A DNA stretch of 51,515 bases. Origin: an uncultured Lachnospiraceae bacterium. Lineage in GTDB: Bacteria; Bacillota; Clostridia; Lachnospirales; Lachnospiraceae. This document shows positions 43,324 to 51,493 of the stretch, piece by piece; position 1 is the first letter of the stretch; each line of letters opens with the position of its first letter. The DNA lies in assembly GCA_946538525.1 (NCBI GenBank), contig CAMNGU010000006.1, positions 1 through 51,515 of the forward strand, in the 5' to 3' direction. The notes beneath the pieces were generated by a model, which was not told where the DNA came from, did not search any database, and saw only the letters and a list, made by a program, of their open reading frames with translations. Made by a program: the position numbers and the translations under genes.

Positions 43324-45171
43324 TTATTGGCACACACCATTAGCACCAATCCAGTAACCATCTACATACTGATTTGTAACCATATATCCTGATAAATCAA
43401 AATAATACCAATTTCCATTTATCTTAAGCCATTTACTTGATGGCCACCAACCAGATTTATCTTCAACCCACCATCCAGTTGAATTTGATTTCCATGTTAG
43501 ATAATACTGCTCATCCCATGAACCATCTCCATTGAACCAATAGCCATTGTAATATTCATTTTCCGCCATATATCCGTCAGGCTTAAAAAAATACCATATT
43601 CCATCTATTTTCTGCCACTGATTTTGAGGATACCAACCAGTTGAATCCTCAACCCACCATCCTGTACTATTGTTTTTCCATGACAAAGTTCCTGAATAAG
43701 ATTGTTTTCCATTCTTATCATACCATTTACCATTTATCCATTCGTTACTATATTTAGGAATAGACTCTTGTTTATTTTGAAATTGACTTCCTTCGTTTCC
43801 CCCATCTTTTTTCACAGTATTTGGAGAATCAATTATATCTGGCAAAATAACGGTGTTGATATCGACATTTGAATTTGAATTATTATTTTCCCCACCTATT
43901 TCTTTAATATGTTTAGCAAACCATGTTTTTTGATCATCTGAAATATCTTGTCGATCGGCAATCGTTTCAATAGGCACTTCCTCCACATACGTTAATTCAG
44001 GATACACATTTTCTTCAGTTCCATATCCCCCTAACAAAAATGGATTAGCTATATAATCTGTCGCCTCCCAACTGGTGCCCCAATTAAAAAAATCATATCT
44101 ATCTCTAGCTTCATCAAGTGTAAATGTATGTCCATATGTAACCCATCCATTAGTCCGCATAGTAGCAGGACCAGTATGTATTGATTGAATACTCTTATAA
44201 ATCCACGTATTACCGTTATAAATATATTCATCTTTAGCTGTCGTCCAATTATATGCATCATGCCAGTCATCTAAACTATTCAAATACTCATCAAAATCAT
44301 CGTAACCACTTGCTGAATACTTATCCAAATCAACTTTCCCCACCTCACTGTCCAAAAAAGAGCTCAAGTACTTATGAATATAACAAGTATCTTCATTTAA
44401 ATATCTGTTTATAGCATTATTTATCGCTTGCGTGTCATACCCATCAACCCAATATTCTTTCTGACAATCTTTACATTTTACATAGGTTCTGACAGTATTA
44501 TAACTATCTATTTTACTACCACCAGTCCCCTCAATATTATGAGACTGATGTATATCATAATTATACATATAATAAGTTAATATCTGTTCTTTTTGAGAAT
44601 CCGTACATTTTTTAGGATTCTTTCCTCGTTTAACCAACTCAGATTTTATGGTTTTTATACCACATCTTTTATAAGTTTGATTAATACGTCTATAATTCTC
44701 AAAATAATAATCTTCATCACTATTTTCATGTTCATCATATGATTTAATAGCTTCACTATATGTATCAAATTCAAATGTCTCATCTTGCCAACTATAGCTA
44801 AAATTCTTCTTGTAATAGTGTATCTCTATATCTCTTATTGGTTGTTCTTCTTTATAATGATGAACATAACAAGTATCGTTTTCCATATATTTATTTATTG
44901 CTTCTTCAATGCCTTCTTCGCCATAAACATCAGATGTATATTTTGTAAGACATTTTTTACATATGACGCAAGATGGGTAATCATATAATGCGTTCGGTTC
45001 TATTTCTTTTGCAGAAAGAACAATATAATCATATTCATTATAAACCCAATCATCATCCGATGAATCAGAGATACTATTGTATGATTCCGCATAAGCATCA
45101 TAATTATAAGAAAATGAGACTGCTATAATCATAATAATAGCAAAAATTATTGATTTTTTTATTAATTTCAT
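43324..45171 (-). CDS. Secreted protein with two Cys/His modules and wall-binding repeats
   Basis: A 615-residue exported protein with a clear signal peptide (KKSIIFAIIMIIAVSFSYNY). Two similar modules follow: one at ~68-105 (CVICKKCLTKYT, AINKYMENDTCYVHHY) and one at ~228-270 (VKCKDCQKEYWV, AINRYLNEDTCYIHKY). Each has CxxC plus Cys and His, which may bind metal or form disulfides. The final ~150 residues are wall-binding repeats (GWWVEDSTGWYPQNQWQ, WYFFKPDGYMAENEY). GGAGGAG precedes the start. The gene is AT-rich compared with its neighbours. Role unknown. Confidence 0.82.
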   Translation of the reverse strand: MKLIKKSIIFAIIMIIAVSFSYNYDAYAESYNSISDSSDDDWVYNEYDYIVLSAKEIEPNALYDYPSCVICKKCLTKYTSDVYGEEGIEEAINKYMENDTCYVHHYKEEQPIRDIEIHYYKKNFSYSWQDETFEFDTYSEAIKSYDEHENSDEDYYFENYRRINQTYKRCGIKTIKSELVKRGKNPKKCTDSQKEQILTYYMYNYDIHQSHNIEGTGGSKIDSYNTVRTYVKCKDCQKEYWVDGYDTQAINNAINRYLNEDTCYIHKYLSSFLDSEVGKVDLDKYSASGYDDFDEYLNSLDDWHDAYNWTTAKDEYIYNGNTWIYKSIQSIHTGPATMRTNGWVTYGHTFTLDEARDRYDFFNWGTSWEATDYIANPFLLGGYGTEENVYPELTYVEEVPIETIADRQDISDDQKTWFAKHIKEIGGENNNSNSNVDINTVILPDIIDSPNTVKKDGGNEGSQFQNKQESIPKYSNEWINGKWYDKNGKQSYSGTLSWKNNSTGWWVEDSTGWYPQNQWQKIDGIWYFFKPDGYMAENEYYNGYWFNGDGSWDEQYYLTWKSNSTGWWVEDKSGWWPSSKWLKINGNWYYFDLSGYMVTNQYVDGYWIGANGVCQ

Positions 45172-45202
45172 ATCTCCTCCATATATCTACAGTTTATGCT
45201 TT

Positions 45203-45243
45203 CGTAACACATCCGTAACACTTTTGTAATGGGGTCAGGCACC
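45203..45243 (-). repeat. REP-like motif with a duplicated CGTAACA end
   Basis: CGTAACACATC then a full CGTAACACTTTTGTAATGGG and GTCAGGCACC; 4 bases after the HNH gene stop. It is the last copy towards the right end of the window. Confidence 0.95.
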
Positions 45244-45247
45244 TTGC

Positions 45248-46405
45248 CTACTCCACATCCCACATCTGATACCCTTGCCTCTTCGCCGAGTCATAAACCG
45301 GCCTCATGTTCTTTTCCAAAATGCTAACAAACTCCTCCCGACTATTCCCGGGCCTATAGAGTTCCTGCCCTGCCCAGATTGAATGCAGGTTATCCCTGAA
45401 ACACTTCTCATAGAGCCGGTGAATCTCCTCACTGCGGGAGATCTCCTGATACATAATAAACTGATTATTGGCAAACCTCTCAAAGAACGGCTCCCAATAC
45501 GGCAGCTTATTGCTCTTGCTGGAATTGAGACTGGAATCCATCGGAATCAAGTTCCAAAGCTCATCATTCATCACAAATGACCACGGAACAAAATGATCCA
45601 CATCAAAGTCAGTATTGGAAATGAGCCTTCCGCTATACACATCTCTAAACTCATGCTGCGTCATGACGCCCTTCCATAAGCTCCTGACATTGGTCAATTT
45701 CCTCATCTTCTCGTTCAACGGAGCCAGCTTGTATACAAGTCCGGGAACTTCAGGATTGTTGTTCTGAAGCCATTTAACCTTCTCATACTGAATCCAGCCA
45801 AGTATAGCAACTGTATTATCCTGAATCATCCGCATCCATTCAGGATTAAAGAAAACCTCTCTCTTCAGTCCTGAACTTTCCCCCAGAACATAAGGAAGAC
45901 TCTCGCATTCCTGATTAAACGCCTGAATATAGGAAACCATCCGGACAACGCTATCCCAATTCACATTCTTATCAAACTTAACAAAGAATCCGGATAAGGC
46001 ACGGTACGGAACCATATTGGTGAGCTGCTTCTTATAGACGCTCAGTTCCTTATCATGTTCCTTGATTGCATTCTTAATCTCAACCTTAGAAGCATCACTC
46101 TTCAGGTCACTCTGCTTTGCAAGCTCATCCACCGCTCTCTCAAGTCCATCTCTGGCTTCCCCCAGGACTACACCACTCAAATGAATATGAAACTCCCTGA
46201 CAGAGTACCAGGCATTAGCTATCATTTCATCGATGAGATCGTTAAATGTGGTGGTTATCTTCCCTTCGGAAAGGAGATTGACTATCGCTTCCAACCAGTA
46301 AAATTTATAGCAATAAGAAGGGTCCTTCATCATATTTGAGAACCCTTCTATATCTAGCTTGTTATAATATTCTTCCCCAATCGAACTAATAATATCTTCT
46401 CGCAT
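45248..46405 (-). CDS. HNH endonuclease-domain protein
   Basis: A 385-residue protein. The C-terminal HNH core is at ~250-302: FRDVYSGRL, then DFDVDHFVPWSF (Asp270, His271), NLIPMDSSLNSSKSNKLP with Asn and Lys of the motif. The N-terminal ~240 residues are helical and unrecognised. Related HNH proteins occur in restriction or defence loci. The frame start (46405) is preceded by GTGAGGTGT. A REP-like motif follows its stop. Confidence 0.82.
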   Translation of the reverse strand: MREDIISSIGEEYYNKLDIEGFSNMMKDPSYCYKFYWLEAIVNLLSEGKITTTFNDLIDEMIANAWYSVREFHIHLSGVVLGEARDGLERAVDELAKQSDLKSDASKVEIKNAIKEHDKELSVYKKQLTNMVPYRALSGFFVKFDKNVNWDSVVRMVSYIQAFNQECESLPYVLGESSGLKREVFFNPEWMRMIQDNTVAILGWIQYEKVKWLQNNNPEVPGLVYKLAPLNEKMRKLTNVRSLWKGVMTQHEFRDVYSGRLISNTDFDVDHFVPWSFVMNDELWNLIPMDSSLNSSKSNKLPYWEPFFERFANNQFIMYQEISRSEEIHRLYEKCFRDNLHSIWAGQELYRPGNSREEFVSILEKNMRPVYDSAKRQGYQMWDVE

Positions 46406-46428
46406 AACACCTCACGGATAATTATATT

Positions 46429-46701
46429 TCACTTATCATCTTCTCTACCAATAAAGCGCTCATCTCTATATGGACTTTGCATATTAACTTCACTATTATG
46501 AATATTTGAATTATTCAAATGAGTCTCATCCACATACATATGCTCATACTTGGCGCGCTGTTCGGCGTTATATCGTATAAAATATCTAATCAAAAAGAAA
46601 AGCCCAATTGCTACACCAATAAGAATAATAATAACTATAATTAAGTAGCCCAAAACAAAGATAATATTACTTCCACCAGAAGCTGCTCCCAAACCAACCA
46701 T
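46429..46701 (-). CDS. Small single-pass membrane protein
   Basis: A ~90-residue protein with one strong membrane helix (FVLGYLIIVIIILIGVAIGL) and a hydrophilic tail rich in Asn, Ser and His. The AGGAG site touches the ATG at 46701 directly, so translation may instead begin at the TTG three codons later, with normal spacing. Family unknown. Confidence 0.6.
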   Translation of the reverse strand: MVGLGAASGGSNIIFVLGYLIIVIIILIGVAIGLFFLIRYFIRYNAEQRAKYEHMYVDETHLNNSNIHNSEVNMQSPYRDERFIGREDDK

Positions 46702-46795
46702 CTCCTAACTTAAACTAATATATTATGAATATTTATCTAAATTTATCAAATAATCCTACACTTATTGAATATTCCTTTTCAATAAACTCAATATA

Positions 46796-47374
46796 TTAAA
46801 AATCCAATATCTCCAACAGCTGCTTCCTGGTCATCTTGTCCTTATAATTCGCCGCGCCAGAAAGTACAGCTCCTAAAAAATTAGTGTTCTTCATACGCAC
46901 ATTATAAAAATCCACTCTTATCAATGTGGCGCCAGTGAAATCCCCACCACTAATATCTGAATGATCCAAATCCGAATTTTCAAGATTACATCCAAATGCT
47001 TTCACATTGATCAGATTTACTCTCTGCAAAGAAGCAGTTTGCCCAGTCACATCTCTAAGATCCACACCTTTCATAAATGAACCATCAAAGATAGCATTGA
47101 TGATATTACAGAATCGCATATTTGCCTTTGAAAGATTAGCCTTTTTCACTACCGCCTCTTCAAATATACACCCTTGCAGATTAGCTCCACTCAAATTAGC
47201 TCCTGTTAGGTCACATGCAAAGAAATTTGCCATAGATAGATTAACACCTGACAGATTAATCTTCTTCATATCTGCATTACTAAAATCTGCTCTTTTACCA
47301 TCAGGCTGATTATCCAGCCACTTGCTATGTAGTTCCAAAATTTCATCTAGATTCTTCTTTATATCACGATCCAT
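46796..47374 (-). CDS. Pentapeptide-repeat protein
   Basis: A 192-residue protein built mainly of A(D/N)LxX pentapeptides (ADMKKINLSGVNLSMANF, LTGANLSGANLQG, KANLSKANM) forming a right-handed quadrilateral beta-helix. Some members mimic DNA and protect gyrase, but most have no known function. The C-terminal tail (KMTRKQLLEILDF) is repeated as a remnant at 48712-48766. Confidence 0.88.
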   Translation of the reverse strand: MDRDIKKNLDEILELHSKWLDNQPDGKRADFSNADMKKINLSGVNLSMANFFACDLTGANLSGANLQGCIFEEAVVKKANLSKANMRFCNIINAIFDGSFMKGVDLRDVTGQTASLQRVNLINVKAFGCNLENSDLDHSDISGGDFTGATLIRVDFYNVRMKNTNFLGAVLSGAANYKDKMTRKQLLEILDF

Positions 47375-47456
47375 TTTATCAATCTTCTTTCAAAGTTATT
47401 TTTCAATCAAACTCAGCAACACATACGCCGTTGCCACATCAAACAGCATCTATCGC

Positions 47457-48671
47457 TCACTCATTTCCCTTCCTGCCTGCTCTAAATACACCAACTCCAG
47501 CTCGCATCACACTATCATTTCCATATTTGCTCCTGATCTTATCCAGCGCCTTATCGAGATTCTTCTGCTTTTCTTTCTCTTCTTCGCCAAATAGCGACAT
47601 CTGCTGAAATCCATCCTTATCAATATCCGACGCAGACAGCCCTATCAACCTCAAAGGCTCGCCCTTCCAGGCTTCCTTCATGAGCTTAACCGCCATATCA
47701 TATATTTCAGAAGTAATATCCGTTGAATTCTCCATCTTCTTACCATGGGAATGACGCTTCATATCGCTGGTACGATATATGACTGTGATCGTAAATGCTT
47801 TCACCTCATCCGCCCTAAGCCGCCCAGCCACAATATCAGCCTCAGCAAGAAGCAAATGATTCACTTCCTCAAAGTCTGTCACATCATCCTCAGTCGTATT
47901 CTCAACACTGTAGCTCTTCGCTTCTCTCTCCTCATTAACTACAGGAGAATCATCTATTCCATTTGCTGCATTATGCAGGTACGAAGCGGTCTTTTCTCCA
48001 AATGCACTTAATAGCATTCTCTCATCCGCCTCAGCAAGATCGCCGATAGTATTTAAATGCATTTCCCGCAACTTCTTAGCTGTGGACTTTCCGCATCCAA
48101 ATAGCTCACCTACCGGAAGTGGCCACATCTTATCTGCAATCTCATCCGGAAAAAGAGTATGAACCTTGTCCGGTTTCTCAAAATCACTGGCCATCTTTGC
48201 ACACAGTTTATTTCTGGCAATACCCACATTTACGGTAAATCCCAGTTCATCTCGGATTCTATCCTTCATCTCATGGGCAAGCTTTATAGGATCCGGATGA
48301 AGGCGCTCCATTCCGCTCATATCCATAAAAACCTCATCTATGGAAAATGACTGCATAAGCGGTGTGTATTCATCCAAAATGCTTTTGAATTCGCGGGACA
48401 TCTTCTTATAAAGCTGGAAATTCGGCTTTACAACTATAAGATCAGGACACTTTCTAAGCGCAGTTGCAACCGGCTCCCCTGTCTCAATCCCGTATTTCTT
48501 TGCAGGAATAGATTTGGTGGATACTATACTGGTACGCCTCTCTGGATCCCCGCCCACGCATGAAGGAACAGTTCTAAGATCCAGCGTCTCTCCATTACAA
48601 AGACGGTCCACCGCCTCCCAGGAAAGAAATGCACTATTCACATCCACATGAAATATCAGTCTGTCACTCAT
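47457..48671 (-). CDS. dinB: DNA polymerase IV (Y-family, DinB)
   Basis: A 404-residue translesion polymerase. The catalytic acidic residues are in FHVDVNSAFLSWEA (N-terminus) and SFSIDEVFMDMSG near 105-117. ELFGCGKSTAKKLREM is the helix-hairpin-helix region, and the little finger domain follows (SVENTTEDDV). It copies past damaged bases with low fidelity. Length fits the Gram-positive form. The start lies in an AGGATAAATG context. Confidence 0.92.
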   Translation of the reverse strand: MSDRLIFHVDVNSAFLSWEAVDRLCNGETLDLRTVPSCVGGDPERRTSIVSTKSIPAKKYGIETGEPVATALRKCPDLIVVKPNFQLYKKMSREFKSILDEYTPLMQSFSIDEVFMDMSGMERLHPDPIKLAHEMKDRIRDELGFTVNVGIARNKLCAKMASDFEKPDKVHTLFPDEIADKMWPLPVGELFGCGKSTAKKLREMHLNTIGDLAEADERMLLSAFGEKTASYLHNAANGIDDSPVVNEEREAKSYSVENTTEDDVTDFEEVNHLLLAEADIVAGRLRADEVKAFTITVIYRTSDMKRHSHGKKMENSTDITSEIYDMAVKLMKEAWKGEPLRLIGLSASDIDKDGFQQMSLFGEEEKEKQKNLDKALDKIRSKYGNDSVMRAGVGVFRAGRKGNE

Positions 48672-48711
48672 TTATCCTAATCCTCTAATCCTTATAGGTT
48701 TATTTAAAATT

Positions 48712-48766
48712 CTAAAAATCCAATATCTCCAGCAGTTGCTTCCTGGTCATCTTATCCTTATATAGT
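48712..48766 (-). pseudogene. Remnant of a second pentapeptide-protein 3' end
   Basis: About 52 bases match the 3' end of the gene at 46796 with few changes, encoding DKMTRKQLLEILDF and TAG. No upstream pentapeptide coding remains, so a paralogue was lost or deleted here. Confidence 0.8.
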
Positions 48767-49022
48767 CTTTGTGGATAAATGAATTAAGCGTGTATATCTC
48801 ATCTAAGAGCATATCTTCTTCCGGAATCTTGCCGTAGTCTTTCTCACGGAAGGCGGAAGCTTCTGTGAAGATGGCGTCAGACTGCGCAACTAACATAGAC
48901 GGTATATATTCATTTTCCTCAGCCATATCGCTAACAACTCCGACATAAGCAACTGCAAACTCGGTTGAATCAGGAGAATTCACAATTTCTGCAGCTTCGA
49001 GCTGCTCCACGATTAGCTCCAT
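48747..49022 (-). CDS. Hypothetical 91-residue protein, possibly a remnant
   Basis: A frame of 91 codons with a protein-like composition (acidic, ending SFIHKDYIRIR). It runs into the pentapeptide remnant, and no good ribosome binding site precedes the ATG. It may be the tail of a longer lost gene. No family recognised. Confidence 0.4.
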   Translation of the reverse strand: MELIVEQLEAAEIVNSPDSTEFAVAYVGVVSDMAEENEYIPSMLVAQSDAIFTEASAFREKDYGKIPEEDMLLDEIYTLNSFIHKDYIRIR

Positions 49023-49235
49023 TTTGACAAGAAAATATAAAAGAATACTATGCCAGCTATCTACCGAATTATATTTTTTATCACCCCAAAAATCCCACGA
49101 ATTTTGCGCACTATACCTCTCCTTTCCTTCGAAATGATATGAACATTTTCTTCAATATAATACGTAACATAATTACTTCAACATATATACCGTAATATAC
49201 CATATTTTAGGTCAATTATCATTTCATTTTACCAA

Positions 49236-49318
49236 ATAAAAAAGGCGGGGAGTCTCCCCGCCGATTAGGTAGGACCTGGGTCTCACGACCATCCCACAGT
49301 TGCATCACTGCAACCTTC
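49236..49318 (-). ncRNA. Structured RNA candidate with two GNRA-capped hairpins and terminator
   Basis: On the minus strand, hairpin 1 is GTTGCA-GTGA-TGCAAC (49299-49314). Hairpin 2 (49269-49297) pairs GUGGGAU with GUCCUAC and GGUC with GACC around another GUGA loop, leaving a 3-base CAG bulge. A GGCGGGGA/TCCCCGCC stem (49244-49262) with a T-run follows as terminator. The two GNRA loops exist only on this strand. It stands after the ptsI terminator, so it is probably a separate small RNA. Family not identified. It is the main content of the 49023-49467 gap. Confidence 0.6.
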
Positions 49319-49384
49319 TAACTGAAATAAAATACAACGCCCATCAATTCTCAACAAATATTTCGGTCAAATTTCCTATTACAG

Positions 49385-49440
49385 AAAAAAACATATATCG
49401 GACATACGGCACTAAAAATCACCATATGCCCGATGTATAT
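49385..49440 (-). terminator. Terminator of ptsI
   Basis: Long arms ATATACATCGGGCATATGG and CCGTATGTCCGATATATGT with a few mismatches, followed on the minus strand by TTTTTTT. It lies ~30 bases after the ptsI stop. Confidence 0.85.
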
Positions 49441-49467
49441 TTTCTCGACTTTGTTTTGATACTATTC

Positions 49468-51120
49468 CTACAGTCCTTTTTCCTTCTTATACTCAGTTAC
49501 ATTTGTCTCCAGAACTGTCTTTCTTATAGGAAGAATTCTACCAGGCGAAACTGATAGTTCATCATAACCCATTGCCAGGAAATCTTTAGTAAGACTAAGG
49601 TCAGCTCCTAACTCACCACAGATTCCTGCCCATGCTCCATGTCTATGAGCAGCATCTGCTATCATCTTCAGCATTTTCAGAATTGCCGGATGATGTGAAT
49701 CATAGAAATCATCCAGTGACTGGTTCTGTCTGTCTATTGCCAATGTATACTGTGTAAGGTCATTAGTTCCTACACTAAAGAAGTCAACTTCTTCTGCAAG
49801 CTCATCAGCAATAATAACAGCCGCCGGAGTCTCTATCATAATACCCAGCTCAATATTCTTATCATAAGATAATCCATCAGCATCAAGAGATTCTTTGACT
49901 TCTTCAACTATCTTCTTAATCTTCTTTACTTCATCCACCGATATGATCATCGGAAACATAATTGATATCTTACCAAATGCACTGGCTCTAAGTATTGCTC
50001 TAAGCTGCGTCTTAAAAACTTCAGGTCTTGTAAGACATATTCTTATAGCACGAAGTCCCATAGCCGGGTTCTCTTCTTTCGGTAACTCGAAATAGTCTGC
50101 CTGCTTATCTGCACCAATATCCAAAGTTCGAATGATAACTTTCTTTCCAGCAAGGGTTTGCGCAACCTGCTTATATATTGCAAACTGTTCTTCCTCAGTA
50201 GGATAATCGTCAGATCCAAGATATATAAATTCCGATCTAAAGAGACCAATTCCGCCTGCATCATTCTCCAGCACAAGGCCAAGGTCCTTAGTATTTCCAA
50301 TATTGGCATAGAGATTGATCTTCTGTCCGTCCAGGGTAATATTATCTTTCCCCTTTAATCTCTCAAGAAGATTCTTCTTTTCTTCTTCCTGAAGAAGCAG
50401 CTTCTTCTTTTCAGCAAGAAGCTCCTGGTCCGGTTCTACATAAACCTTTCCTTCATATCCATCAACTACCGCCAGTTTCCCATTGACTTCGTCAGACAGC
50501 GGAATAGGACAGCCAATAATTGCAGGAATGCTCATTGTTTTAGCCAATATAGAAGTATGTGAATTAGCAGATCCATGGACAGTAACAAAGGATAAAATCT
50601 TATCCTTATCCATCTGCACTGTTTCTGACGGTGCCAGATCATCCGCAACAACTATTACAGGTTCATCTGTCTCGATTCCACCAGATCCAGCCCCTAATAA
50701 TGCATTAAGCACACGCTCAGTTATATCCTTTATGTCAGCTGCTCTTCCACGGAAGTATTCCTCTTCCATTTCAGCAAACATTTTGGCAAAATTATCACCA
50801 GTCTGAGCTACAGCATACTCTGCATTAACCTCTTCTGTATCTATTATATTTTCAACAGACTCAATATAATCCTCATCATCAACCATCAGCTGATGTGCCT
50901 CAAATATCTCAGCCCCCGATTCTCCCACTTCTTTTACAGCCTTTTCATAAAGTCCCTTCAACTGCTCTATTGCCACCTCTCTGGCATCAGCATAACGCTT
51001 CTTCTCAGCTTCCGGATCATCCACCTTTATCCTTTTAACTAACTGTTCTTGTTTCGTATAAACACTGATTTTGCCTATGGCAATACCCTCAAATACAGCT
51101 TTTCCATCATATATGATCAT
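49468..51120 (-). CDS. ptsI: PTS enzyme I (phosphoenolpyruvate-protein phosphotransferase)
   Basis: A 550-residue enzyme that takes phosphate from phosphoenolpyruvate and passes it to HPr at the head of the sugar phosphotransferase system. The phospho-His is in HGSANSHTSILAK near residue 190. The C-terminal TIM barrel has GIGLFRSEF, RTLDIGADK, NPAMGLRAIR, MFPMI and the catalytic GICGELGADL near 505. Length is slightly short of the usual ~570. It follows ptsH by ~115 bases with a hairpin between. GAGGTAGTAAGATC lies upstream of the start. Confidence 0.97.
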   Translation of the reverse strand: MIIYDGKAVFEGIAIGKISVYTKQEQLVKRIKVDDPEAEKKRYADAREVAIEQLKGLYEKAVKEVGESGAEIFEAHQLMVDDEDYIESVENIIDTEEVNAEYAVAQTGDNFAKMFAEMEEEYFRGRAADIKDITERVLNALLGAGSGGIETDEPVIVVADDLAPSETVQMDKDKILSFVTVHGSANSHTSILAKTMSIPAIIGCPIPLSDEVNGKLAVVDGYEGKVYVEPDQELLAEKKKLLLQEEEKKNLLERLKGKDNITLDGQKINLYANIGNTKDLGLVLENDAGGIGLFRSEFIYLGSDDYPTEEEQFAIYKQVAQTLAGKKVIIRTLDIGADKQADYFELPKEENPAMGLRAIRICLTRPEVFKTQLRAILRASAFGKISIMFPMIISVDEVKKIKKIVEEVKESLDADGLSYDKNIELGIMIETPAAVIIADELAEEVDFFSVGTNDLTQYTLAIDRQNQSLDDFYDSHHPAILKMLKMIADAAHRHGAWAGICGELGADLSLTKDFLAMGYDELSVSPGRILPIRKTVLETNVTEYKKEKGL

Positions 51121-51148
51121 GATCTTACTACCTCCTCACTATAGACAT

Positions 51149-51183
51149 ATGTCGGAGCTGCCCCATAGAGGAAACTCCGACAT
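51149..51183 (-). other. Hairpin between ptsH and ptsI
   Basis: Perfect 9-base arms ATGTCGGAG and CTCCGACAT with a 17-base loop and no T-run. It is likely an mRNA processing or stability element rather than a terminator, allowing HPr to be made in excess of enzyme I. Confidence 0.55.
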
Positions 51184-51235
51184 CAAAAAATCAGTTGTTG
51201 CCTTTCAAAGTAAATCCAAGAGGGATCATAATTCT

Positions 51236-51493
51236 TTAGAAATTAGCTTTCATGAATGCTTCGATTGCAGCCACAGCCGCATCCTCATCATCGCCTTCTA
51301 CCTGAATTGTAACCTCATCACCCTTAACAACTCCCATACCCATTAATTTCATAAGGGATGTAGCTTTAGCACTCTTATCACCCTTAATGATCATTATGGT
51401 ACTGGAAAACTTTTTAGCCTCCTGAACCAGAAGTCCTGCTGGACGAGCATGGATACCAACTTCATCTGTAATAACATACTTAAATTCCTTCAT
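51236..51493 (-). CDS. ptsH: HPr phosphocarrier protein
   Basis: An 85-residue phosphocarrier that accepts phosphate from enzyme I on the His of VGIHARPAG (His15) and passes it to sugar-specific EIIA proteins. SLMKLMGMGV contains the regulatory Ser near residue 46 typical of Firmicutes, where HPr kinase acts for catabolite control. AAAAGGAGAAG precedes the start. Upstream of it lies the window edge, so the promoter is not seen. Confidence 0.97.
   Translation of the reverse strand: MKEFKYVITDEVGIHARPAGLLVQEAKKFSSTIMIIKGDKSAKATSLMKLMGMGVVKGDEVTIQVEGDDEDAAVAAIEAFMKANF

Noticed and set aside
31224-45243. Integron-like cassette array with attC sites
   Set aside because: Gene order with one motif per gene recalls integrons, but the motif lacks the paired inverse core sites of attC, single copies do not fold, and no tyrosine integrase of the IntI type is present.
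31224-45243. CRISPR array
   Set aside because: Copies are separated by whole genes of very different length, not by short uniform spacers, and no cas genes are present.
49236-49318. tRNA or T-box leader
   Set aside because: No cloverleaf, anticodon arm or T-box core sequence, and it lies downstream of ptsI after its terminator.
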